NCBI GenBank assembly: GCA_023269545.1
Contig: JAHFTB010000003.1
Span: 1-64,000, forward strand
Direction: 5' to 3'
DNA: 64,000 nt
DNA from: Verrucomicrobiota bacterium
GTDB lineage: Bacteria; Verrucomicrobiota; Verrucomicrobiia; Chthoniobacterales; Xiphinematobacteraceae
Within the stretch, counting starts at the first letter, position 1; each line of letters begins with the position of its first letter. The notes under the pieces are model-generated. The model was not told where the DNA came from and ran no database searches. It worked only from the letters and a program-made list of their open reading frames with translations. Positions 43,784 through 52,400 of the stretch are shown here, in pieces. Made by a program: the position numbers and the translations under genes.

Positions 43784-45433
43784 CTAACAAGGATGGAGCT
43801 TTTCGGAGAGGTCCACTCCCAAATCTCCAACAGAGGTAAGGCTGAGTCCTCCTAATAGTGGAGTATTTTGCGCCATTTGTCGGAAAATAGCTTCGATACT
43901 CAGAGGCCACTCAGAGTCAGTCAAAGCCACTAAGAGATCACGCAGTACCAGCCAATCAGATCGGGCTTGTCCGGGCGGCTCAATTGCGGCATTCAAGCGC
44001 TGAATTCGACCTTTGACATTGATCATGGTTCCACGTTTTTCAGCAAAAGAAACCACTGGAAGAAGTATGGAAGCCAAAGCGGTGGTGGCATTGGGTAAGA
44101 AATCCATAACGATGAGGGAATCCAGTTGATTCAGGGTGGCCACAGGGATACCGGCGGCTATGGCATCTTCTCCCACCACTAACATGCTACGAACCTTTCC
44201 TGCCTCGATGGCCGCGGTAATCTCTTGAAGTTGCGATCCCGGAATGGATCCGGTGAGGCCAAATAGTTGCGCGCCTCTGGTATTAGGATTACCATCGTCT
44301 GAAATGAGAAATCCGTCCCCTTGTTGCGAGCGGGGGACTATATCCGAAAGAGAAACTTCAATGACTCGAGCCAAGTGAGAAAGAAGGTATTGTTCTTCAT
44401 TGGTTGAACGGCCACTGGCGAGAAGTGCTATGGCACCTCGCGCAGAATATAAGTCGCGGGCTGCTTGGCTGACTGCTTCCGTCCAACTGACCATAGCATC
44501 AGGCTTCCATTTTACGATGACCTTCCGGAGTCGGTCAGGAGAATTGATGAAGCGAAAGTTTAAACGATGGGAATCGGGAAGCCAGGAAGAATTGACAGAA
44601 TCATTGTCGCGGGGAGTGATTCGCAAAACTTGGTTTTCCCTGCTTCCGATCAAGATATTCGATCCCATACCGCAGTTCACATCGATGCTTTTAGTCTCTT
44701 TAAGAAACCACACTCGCATTTTGAAACGAAAATCCTTGGAAGTGAGCGCTCCTACCGGGCAGATATCGACGGTATTTAATGAATAATTATTATCCAAGCG
44801 CTTGCCCGGATGGACGGTGAGCGTCGTATGATTGCCACGTTCAGTAAAGCCGAGTACATCCTCATGCGCAATTTCCTGCATGAACCGGATACAACGCGAA
44901 CACATAATGCACCGCTCGTCATCGAGCACAATATGTTTACCGATATCCACCTTCTTCGGTTTTTTCACCTTTTCTTCTTTAAACCGAGAGTTGCCTCGAC
45001 CGTATTCGACGCTGAATTCCTGAAGACGACATTCCCCGGCTTGATCGCAAATAGGACAGTCAAGGGGATGGTTGATCAAAAGAAATTCCATAACGCCGTG
45101 ACGACATTCCCGAACCAAAGCGGAATCCGTCCGAACCGCCATTCCTTCGGTAACCTCTTGAGCGCAGGAAATAGCGGGTCGCGGGCTCCAATGGATCAGG
45201 GGATGGCCATCTACTCCGAGTTCCGGTTTGCGATCAGGTGTCATCCGCGGTGCTCCCACCTCCACTAGACACATGCGACAATTGCCCGGACTACTGAGTT
45301 TAGGATGGTAGCAATAGTGAGGGATCAACTTCCCACTCTGCACACAGGCCTCGATCAGACGAGTTCCCTTGAGAAATTGTCTCCACTCACCATCCACCTG
45401 AACATTCAGTAACGGAGTTTGTGAGAAGCTCAT
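43784..45433 (-). CDS. nuoG: NADH-quinone oxidoreductase subunit G
   Basis: This 549-residue Fe-S subunit has an N-terminal [2Fe-2S] ferredoxin domain (HYCYHPKLSSPGNCRMCLVE), an HxxCxxC type motif (DCPICDQAGECRLQEFS), and [4Fe-4S] ligands in CIMCSRCIRFMQE with CPVGALTSKDFRF. A molybdopterin-oxidoreductase-like C-domain follows (RGAQLFGLTG, MIVKGRIQRLN-like end). It is shorter than E. coli NuoG, as in many bacteria. It begins this nuo block; nuoA to nuoF are not in the window. Confidence 0.95.
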   Translation of the reverse strand: MSFSQTPLLNVQVDGEWRQFLKGTRLIEACVQSGKLIPHYCYHPKLSSPGNCRMCLVEVGAPRMTPDRKPELGVDGHPLIHWSPRPAISCAQEVTEGMAVRTDSALVRECRHGVMEFLLINHPLDCPICDQAGECRLQEFSVEYGRGNSRFKEEKVKKPKKVDIGKHIVLDDERCIMCSRCIRFMQEIAHEDVLGFTERGNHTTLTVHPGKRLDNNYSLNTVDICPVGALTSKDFRFKMRVWFLKETKSIDVNCGMGSNILIGSRENQVLRITPRDNDSVNSSWLPDSHRLNFRFINSPDRLRKVIVKWKPDAMVSWTEAVSQAARDLYSARGAIALLASGRSTNEEQYLLSHLARVIEVSLSDIVPRSQQGDGFLISDDGNPNTRGAQLFGLTGSIPGSQLQEITAAIEAGKVRSMLVVGEDAIAAGIPVATLNQLDSLIVMDFLPNATTALASILLPVVSFAEKRGTMINVKGRIQRLNAAIEPPGQARSDWLVLRDLLVALTDSEWPLSIEAIFRQMAQNTPLLGGLSLTSVGDLGVDLSEKLHPC

Positions 45434-45610
45434 TGAGAGCCAATATGCTTACATCCGGAAACAACCATTTGTCTATGAACAAATTACACCTGAGAAGTAA
45501 AATTCAAAATCCCCCATGCGGGAGCATCCTGGATTATCGAAATAGTAAGATCTACCTAAAAAATACGGTGAATACTCAATTGCGCAACCTGATGACTGCC
45601 ATTATTTTTA

Positions 45611-46138
45611 GTGGTGATACCAACCATACAAAAAATCTGCTGCTTCTCACGACAACCCACCTCATTGAAGGATGAGGTCTCCGGTGTGAACTATCCCGGG
45701 ACAAGCCGCACAAGCCTCACTTTAGACTCTGATATACAACGCAGACGTCAGTGGTGCAATGAAGGCTTTTCGAGATCTTCCTCTGAATCCACAGAGACCA
45801 CCTTTACCACTACCTCAAACTCTTCTCCATTGCGAGAAGGAGGAAACAGAAATCAAAATATATCGAATATTTCGGACAAACTGCTCAAGGAACTTACTCT
45901 CGACCATGAATGGTCCGTGCAGGAGGTGGCCGGTTCTAACAACTCAATAATAGGAGCAAAAAGGAGGCATACCCCTAATGATACTTTGCCCCCGAAGATT
46001 AAAAAGTATCTGGACCAATTATCTGCCTTGGGATGTCAAGTGGATTTTTTTCCAGCAGAACCTCGATCTGATGGTTTCATTAGTTTCAATGTAATCCGCA
46101 ACTCAAAAAAAATGATGGGACCTGAAGAAGTAGACTAA
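45611..46138 (+). CDS. orphan Ser/Thr-rich protein
   Basis: I do not recognise this protein. The frame opens with GTG at 45611 (175 residues) and has no internal ATG before the last few codons, so the start is doubtful. A nearby ATG in another frame (45595) overlaps it, which could point to an upstream frameshift. Residues about 40-75 are very Ser/Thr/Asn-rich (RSSSESTETTFTTTSNSSPL), then a helical stretch (ISDKLLKELTLDHEW) and a mixed C-terminus (LPPKIKKYLDQLSALGCQVD). There is no membrane helix. It sits alone between divergent conserved genes, like the other two orphans. Secreted or lineage-specific protein is a guess. Confidence 0.45.
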   Translation: MVIPTIQKICCFSRQPTSLKDEVSGVNYPGTSRTSLTLDSDIQRRRQWCNEGFSRSSSESTETTFTTTSNSSPLREGGNRNQNISNISDKLLKELTLDHEWSVQEVAGSNNSIIGAKRRHTPNDTLPPKIKKYLDQLSALGCQVDFFPAEPRSDGFISFNVIRNSKKMMGPEEVD

Positions 46139-46279
46139 AGTCTGCTCAGACTAGTGGTCATGTCGCCCTCTGAGTCATCCACATAAAAGCAACTTCGTTA
46201 AAAACAAACATGCCTCATGTTTTGAGGGTATATTTCTTTCTCGAAGAGGCTTTTGTAAAGTCCGAAAATAAAATTCAAG

Positions 46280-46309
46280 GGATCTACCGAAATCTCTTTC
46301 GGTAGATCC
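46280..46309 (-). terminator. intrinsic terminator overlapping the rodA stop
   Basis: GGATCTACCGAAA (46280-46292) pairs perfectly with 46297-46309 around a 4-nt loop. On the minus strand the stem is followed by TTGAATTTTATTTT, a T-rich tail. The stem covers the last codons of rodA including its TAG stop. Confidence 0.75.
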
Positions 46310-47384
46310 AAATACTTTGGAGGGTAGCAAGGGAAATCATGACGGTCAGCAAAAACGTCCCTCCATAGCTCATAAAAGGAAGGGGAAGACCCGTAACGGG
46401 TGTGAGGGCAATAGTCATGCCCAAATTCATGAAAATATGGGCAAAGAGCATCATCATGATGCCGGCGGCCAACAAACGGCCAAATTCATCATCTGCTTGG
46501 GCAGCAATATAAAAGCCTGTTAATAACAAAGTGGCATATGCGATAATGAGACAAATTCCGCCTATGAAGCCATGTTGCTCGCCCATAACGGTAAAAATAA
46601 AGTCATTGTGGACGGCAGCTTTCGGAAGATACCCCAATTCATTCAGAGAATTATGAGATTTGAACCCTTTCCCATACAAGCCTCCGGAACCAATGGCATT
46701 TAAGGATTGGTTGATATTATAGGAGGCATTGAGCGGATCCACATCAGGATCCAGAAATGTCATAATCCGCTCTCGCTGATAAGGTTTTAGGCCGAAATCA
46801 ACGACTACTGGCATGGCCGCGACCGCAAGAAGCATCATTGAAATGAGGTACCTTTTTGGGATGCCGGCTGTGAATAGCATGCCCAGGAGAACTACCCCCC
46901 ATACCAAGGAAGATCCCAGATCCGGCTGGAGAAGTATCAGAATAGCGGGTGTCCCAACAATGACCAGGCCGCCCAAAATACGGAGCATGGGATGCAAATT
47001 CCGCGAACGCTGTAAAAAAATAGCCAGCATGATAATGCCCGCTATGATGGAAATGGTAGAGGGCTGAAAATTGATTGGTCCCAAGGAAAGCCAACGGCCG
47101 CTTCCATAAACCACCTTGCCACCCGAATGAGTGGCTGCCAAACATCCGATTCCAAAAAGATATAGAGGAAGCGAAAGCCATTTGATCCAATGATAGTCAA
47201 TCAATGACAGGACAAAAAAGATGGGCAGGGAAAACAAAAACCACATGATTTGCAAATGGAAAAAATGTAAGTCCCTCATCCACGTGGCACTATAGAGCGA
47301 ATAAATGCCATATATTCCCAACGCCAGCATGACGCCCAGTAGGATCCAGTTGAGTCCCAGAAATTTTTTGAGTAACGGATGCAT
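46284..47384 (-). CDS. rodA: rod-shape peptidoglycan glycosyltransferase RodA (SEDS)
   Basis: This 366-residue SEDS protein has about ten helices. Diagnostic stretches are SGGKVVYGSGRWLSLGPINF, QPDLGSSLVWGVVLLGMLF, LNASYNINQSLNAIGSGGLYGKG, VHNDFIFTVMGEQHGFIGG and the C-terminal TGLPLPFMSYGGTFLL. The W in helix 1 (SATW) and absence of FtsW-specific loops favour RodA. It polymerises lipid II in the elongasome. mreBCD and a class B PBP gene are not adjacent. The last codons form a terminator hairpin. Confidence 0.92.
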   Translation of the reverse strand: MHPLLKKFLGLNWILLGVMLALGIYGIYSLYSATWMRDLHFFHLQIMWFLFSLPIFFVLSLIDYHWIKWLSLPLYLFGIGCLAATHSGGKVVYGSGRWLSLGPINFQPSTISIIAGIIMLAIFLQRSRNLHPMLRILGGLVIVGTPAILILLQPDLGSSLVWGVVLLGMLFTAGIPKRYLISMMLLAVAAMPVVVDFGLKPYQRERIMTFLDPDVDPLNASYNINQSLNAIGSGGLYGKGFKSHNSLNELGYLPKAAVHNDFIFTVMGEQHGFIGGICLIIAYATLLLTGFYIAAQADDEFGRLLAAGIMMMLFAHIFMNLGMTIALTPVTGLPLPFMSYGGTFLLTVMISLATLQSIWIYRKRFR

Positions 47385-47397
47385 GTAATCTGTACCC

Positions 47398-48198
47398 TCA
47401 AGTTAATTGAGGAACGGCAGCGAGCAGTGTCTTTGTATATTCATGATGAGGATCGTTATAAATTGCCTCAGCCGGAGCAGACTCCACAATGATTCCATCT
47501 TTCATTACTAATACGTAATCACTCAGGTGTTCGACAACCGCAAGATCATGCGCAATAAATAAGTAAGCAATTCCATATTCTTCTTGTAGGTCCATCAAAA
47601 GATTGATGATTTGAGCTTGCACACTCACATCCAGAGCACTGACGGATTCGTCGCATACTATAAAGCGAGGCCTCACTGCGAGCGCTCGAGCGATTCCGAT
47701 TCTCTGGCGCTGACCTCCACTAAATTCATGAGGATAGCGCCGCATCATTTCAGGTTGTAATCCCACTTGCTGTAATAAGCTTGCCACTCGATCTCTGCGT
47801 TCGCTTTTGCTGAAATTTCGAAAATGAATTTCGAGAGCCTCCCCGACGATTGCCCCTATGGTCATTCGAGGATTCAATGATCCGAAGGGATCTTGAAAAA
47901 TCATCTGCATGGAGCGACGCAAGGGACGAAACTCTGATTCGGAAAGCCCCAGAATTTCCCGTCCCTCGAAATACACACTGCCTGAGGTCGCTTGCACCAA
48001 TTTAAGGATGGTTCTGCCAACGGTGGTTTTTCCGCTCCCGCTTTCCCCCACTAATCCCACGGTTTTTCCCGCCTCAATCTCGAAGCTGACTCCATCAACA
48101 GCACGAATTTCCCCCACTTTTCGACGGAGAATTCCGCCGTGGACAGGAAAATACGTCTTTAGATTTTCAACCCGCAATAGCACTTTCTCAGTGTTCAA
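47398..48198 (-). CDS. oligopeptide-type ABC transporter ATPase (OppF/DppF-like), stand-alone
   Basis: The ATPase core is complete: Walker [17 protein letters not shown]-loop [16 protein letters not shown], signature [17 protein letters not shown], Walker [16 protein letters not shown] and the switch His in [14 protein letters not shown]. The C-terminal oligopeptide-binding extension of OppF is missing (the protein ends [12 protein letters not shown]). The family start is near [17 protein letters not shown] chose a TTG at 48198 because the frame further upstream (to an ATG at 48303 and beyond) is repeat copy B. Neither start has a clear ribosome-binding site. No permease or binding-protein gene is adjacent, so it must serve a transporter encoded elsewhere. 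Confidence 0.8.
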   Translation of the reverse strand: MNTEKVLLRVENLKTYFPVHGGILRRKVGEIRAVDGVSFEIEAGKTVGLVGESGSGKTTVGRTILKLVQATSGSVYFEGREILGLSESEFRPLRRSMQMIFQDPFGSLNPRMTIGAIVGEALEIHFRNFSKSERRDRVASLLQQVGLQPEMMRRYPHEFSGGQRQRIGIARALAVRPRFIVCDESVSALDVSVQAQIINLLMDLQEEYGIAYLFIAHDLAVVEHLSDYVLVMKDGIIVESAPAEAIYNDPHHEYTKTLLAAVPQLT

Positions 48199-48249
48199 TA
48201 AAAAATAACCGTGAATCAATACATTATAGCACCTCCCTTTAAATATAGT

Positions 48250-48380
48250 TCGTAGAAGCCCACAGCCTAAAAAAAAGCCGCGAATTGCCCCTAGGAACTG
48301 CATGGAGTGACTCAATGTTTTCCTTAAGAAAGCCCAGTTCCTGGGCAGAAGCTCACAGCCTAAAAAAAGCTGTGCACTAA
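48250..48380 (-). repeat. dispersed hairpin repeat, copy B, upstream of the ABC ATPase
   Basis: On the minus strand the unit reads GCTTTTTTTAGGCTGTGAGC, then a perfect GCCCAG-gaa-CTGGGC hairpin, TTTCTTAAGGAAA, a CAT-GAGT-ACTC-ATG palindrome, CAGTTCCTAGGGGCAATTCG, and again a GCTTTTTTTTAGGCTGTGGGC end. The two AGGCTGTG-type ends are direct repeats about 95 bp apart, which suggests the unit length. Copies A, C and D are listed separately. Confidence 0.7.
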
Positions 48381-48394
48381 TAAAGTCTTCCTCT

Positions 48395-49174
48395 CTATCC
48401 ACTTCGAAGTAAAAAATGCTCTACAGCTTCGGCAACCCCCAATGCATAATCTTTGGATGCGACAAAACCATGGGCACTCAAGACAGTTTGCTTTACTGGC
48501 TCGATAGCATTGGCTGGGCAAGCACACATAACCGCATGCGTTCCGTCCAACATGGAAATATCATTAAAATTGTCCCCTACGGCAAGAACGGCCTGACGGG
48601 AAATGTTCGTCAGCCTGGAAAGCTCTGCCAAAGCAGACCCTTTATGGTAATCGATATGGCAGAACCGCAGATAAATAGTATTTCTCTGGTAAGAGCATTC
48701 AGGAAAATCTCTGCAGGCCCAGTTCAGTTCTGAGGCCACATGCGCCATAACTTCCTCAGTGGAAGTTCTTAAACCCACTAAAACGCCTTTTTCATGTATC
48801 AGTGTGACTTCATCCTGAAGGGTCAGTTGTTGACAGATATTCTTCAACGCATCTTCATTCTGCGTTAGCATTTCTTGGTGGCGCGCTCGGCAAAGCAAAT
48901 TCCAGTCACCAAAATCCTGCCATTCCCCAGTTGGAGACAGGTGATAGATTTCGCGTTCCAAGGTAATAATATAATCAGGGAGAACGGGAGCCTGAAACTT
49001 TTCTAACCCCGCAAGGGTATGAAGAAAGGAACGCCCCGTATTAATGGCCCAGACCCCACCCTTTCTTTTCAGGTAGAGAAGGACCTCTGAAAATTCTTCA
49101 GCGCAGTGGCGGTGGGACAAAAAGTCAATCAAAGTACCATCAAAATCAGTACATAGCAATTTAATCACAGGCAT
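48395..49174 (-). CDS. HAD-superfamily (Cof-type, IIB) hydrolase
   Basis: This 259-residue cytoplasmic phosphatase has HAD motif [10 protein letters not shown] (nucleophile and acid Asp), motif II NTGRS, a IIB cap domain between, a Lys in HKGSALAEL (motif III), and motif [12 protein letters not shown]. It resembles Cof/SPP-like sugar-phosphate phosphatases; the substrate is unknown. I take the ATG at 49174; a TTG at 49183 is also possible. Its stop is within repeat copy B's flank, 197 bp before the ABC ATPase, and it is divergent from the kinase-ATPase fusion gene. Confidence 0.85.
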   Translation of the reverse strand: MPVIKLLCTDFDGTLIDFLSHRHCAEEFSEVLLYLKRKGGVWAINTGRSFLHTLAGLEKFQAPVLPDYIITLEREIYHLSPTGEWQDFGDWNLLCRARHQEMLTQNEDALKNICQQLTLQDEVTLIHEKGVLVGLRTSTEEVMAHVASELNWACRDFPECSYQRNTIYLRFCHIDYHKGSALAELSRLTNISRQAVLAVGDNFNDISMLDGTHAVMCACPANAIEPVKQTVLSAHGFVASKDYALGVAEAVEHFLLRSG

Positions 49175-49183
49175 CACTTCCAA

Positions 49184-49421
49184 TACTTAGAGTGCGATCC
49201 TTAGCCATGGCAAGGTGACATGAGAAAAAATAAATCGCCGATCCCTAAAAAAATCGGCAACAAACTCCACTGAAAAATGGTGTTCGCACTTTTGCTTTTT
49301 GCTTCATTTCAGTATTATAATCAAATGGTTGTAAAATATTGATGCTCATTTTTTCACTAAAACAATATGCTAATATCCTGAAATATTTGACCTCGAGGCA
49401 TTAAAAATCGCACTTTTTTCT
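49184..49421. other. divergent intergenic region upstream of the kinase-ATPase gene, with a possible leader ORF
   Basis: The 238-bp gap between the HAD gene and the fusion gene must hold two divergent promoters. It contains GCCGAT-N10-ATCGGC (about 49232-49253). A 21-codon frame at 49277-49342 starts MVFALLLFASFQYYNQMVVK. Leader peptides and structured leaders control mgtA in enterics, but this one is hydrophobic, not Pro-rich, and no ribosome-binding site is clear. A regulatory role is conjecture. Confidence 0.3.
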
Positions 49422-52400
49422 ATGCTGTCGCAAAACGACCATCATAAAAACCGAGGTCGGTATAAAAAAAGAACGTCCATTGGGAGAGGCGTCCATTTGC
49501 CTCTGATCATGGGATTGTTTGGTGCAGGAAGCAGCTTAACGATGGCGCTGGTGAGCTGGAGCAGCTTTTGTTATTATCACATTTCCTGGTTAACATTCGT
49601 TACAATAGCATGGACTACGATTGTTCTTTTTTTAGGAGGATGCTGGTTGGGTCAGTCGATTACTCGACCATTAAAAAATTTGCGCGAAGAATTTTCCTCC
49701 ATCCGCATGCCGAATCAGCCAAATAGGGAATTAGCTCTTTCCGACATGAGAGACTTCCAAGAACTTTTTGATGCTTGGGCCGCAACAAAGGAACATATCT
49801 TCCGAATTTTTTCCTCTCAACGAGATTTTACGGCAAATGCCGCGCACGAGTTAAAAACCCCGCTTGCTACGCTCCGCATCATTGGAGAAACGGCTTTACG
49901 AAATCTCACCGGAGAGGAATCCCTGCGTGACACTATTGGCGCCATGCTCGAAGAGACCCACAGAGTCACCAAAGTCGTGGAGAAACTGTTGCTGCTCGCA
50001 CGAGCAGAAAGTGGCAGACTGCCTGTTGAAGCGGACTACCACAAGGCTGCCGATGTGATCGGGGAGATAGTGGAGATGTTGGGACCCCTGGCGGAGATGA
50101 AAAAACAAATTCTGATTCCTGCCATTTCGGAAAATTTGACTCTTTGGACAGATGTCAACCTGCTTCGACTGGTAATAGAAAATCTTCTCAGCAATGCCAT
50201 TCAATACAGCCCGGAAGGAACGCTGATTTTGCTGCGAGCCACCGCTTCGCAATCCGGTATCGTTGCCATTGAAGTCGTGGATGAAGGTCCGAGTATCTGT
50301 CGCGAAGAAGAAGAACGACTTTTTGAACGGTTTTTCCGAAGTAAAAACACAGTTGCAAAGGGGAGCGGCTTGGGCCTGCCCATTGCTCGTTGGGCAGCTG
50401 AAGCATTTGGGGGACGAGTGGAATTCGAGCGAAGACTGGAAAAGGGTTCGGTATTCCGCGTGCTTTGTCCAGAAACAGAGTGGGATCACATCCCTGATTT
50501 AATTAACACCGATAAAGTCGAAGAGCCCTCCTGGCAAGGTATCGATCTTTCTTGGGCTGCTCGAGTTCAGCCTGCGCAGTTACTGGCCCGTTTGGGTACA
50601 TCGCGAACCGGGTTGTTGCCAGAAGAATCAGAAAGGCGGAGGGATGCCATTGGAAAGAATATCTGGTCTTCTCTCCCCCCTCGGCATCTCTGGCATTCAC
50701 TCTGTACTCCATTTAATGCCATTCTTGGTGCCGCGGCTATTCTCTCCTTAGTCCTTGATCAACCACATTCTGCCATTGTGATTTCGGCGATGATTTTGTT
50801 GGGTACGATACTGCGTTTTTACCAGGAACGCCGTTCTTATCTTGCTGCGGAATCGCTTCAACGGATGGTCAGTACGGAAGCAGACGTATTGCGTCCCGGA
50901 GCTTCCGGAAAATCGCCGATATCTGTGGAAGATTTGGTTCCGGGAGATGTTCTGCACTTATCAGCCGGTGATATGGTGCCGGCGGACTTGCGATTATTAT
51001 CTGCTTCTGAGTTACAAATTTCTGAAGCTACTCTTACAGGGGACAGTTTTCCCGTTCATAAAGAAGCCCGTATTGCGGAAGCGGATTCTGCTCCTAGTCT
51101 TTGCTACAGGGGAACCCACGTCGTGAGCGGAACCGGGATTGGGGTGGTGATTGCGACAGGCTCTTTTACCAAACTGGGAAAGCTTTCTAAAAATCTGCGG
51201 AGAAATCGGCCTAAAAATGCTTTTGATCATAGCGTAGAGCGCGTGGGTTGGATGCTTATGGGGTTTATTGCAGTAATTGGCCCATTAGTTTTTCTTCTCA
51301 ATGGTGTAGTCAAGAACGACTGGCCGGGAGCATTGCTTTTCTCACTGGCGGTCGTCGTGGGACTGACTCCGGAATTCCTGCCCGTGATAGTCAATGTGAA
51401 CCTTGCGCGAGCGGCTCTCGCCTTAGCTCGTCGGGGCCTGGTAATCAAAGAATTGTCTGCAGTGCATGCGCTGGGAGCTATTAACATTCTTTGTACGGAC
51501 AAAACCGGCACGCTCACTCTTGATGTACCGCAATTTGTTCGGACAGTGATGCCTTTAAGCAATGAGGAGAGCAACGAAATATTCTCCGGTGCTTGGCTCA
51601 ATGCTATGTTTCAAGGGAGTTTGCGCAGTAATTTAGATCGTGAATTATTACGGATCGGTCAATCTGCGGCGTTTGAAGCGAAAGCTAAGGCTTTTCAATT
51701 CCTTGGTGAAATTCCCTTCGATTATGAACGCCGTCGCGTCAGTGTGATTCTGAGTACGGAAACCGGCAAAGCCATTCTTTTCTGCAAGGGAGCACCTGAA
51801 GCTGTACTCACTGCCTGTTCACACTATATGACCGCAGAGGGTGTGCGGCTACTCAGTGAGTCCAACCGCACAGCTATTCAAAAACACCTCCTTACTATTC
51901 AACATGGCGGCATGCGTATACTTGGTGTGGCACGCCGAGAACTTGCCGCAAAAGCGTATCGGATGTTTCCACAAGAAGAAATGGGAATGGTATTCCTCGG
52001 ATTTATCCTCTTTAGGGATCCCTTCAAAGAGGGTTCTCGCCAAACGATTGATCGTTTGCACAAAGCAGGTGTGGAATTAAAAGTCCTTACAGGAGGACAC
52101 CCGGAATCCACTCTCAAAGTCCTGCGTGAAGCAGGCATGGAATCATCCGCTCTCCTGCTTGGCGAACAGATGAATCACATGAGTGATGAAGCACTCCATA
52201 TACTAGCACCTCAGACCACGGTTTTTGCACGTCTTTCGCCCTTACAAAAAGCTAGAGTGATTCGAGCACTGCGATCTGCGGGATACTGCGTTGGATTTCT
52301 AGGTGATGGAGCCAATGATGCAAATGCATTGCGTGAAGCAGACGTCAGCATAGCTAGTAGCACAAGCGCCGATCTTGCTCGTGAGTGTGCCCAAGTGATC

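Noticed and set aside
43776-43910. N-terminal 45-residue extension of NuoH
   Set aside because: It overlaps the nuoG end out of frame and is polar where NuoH should start with a helix.
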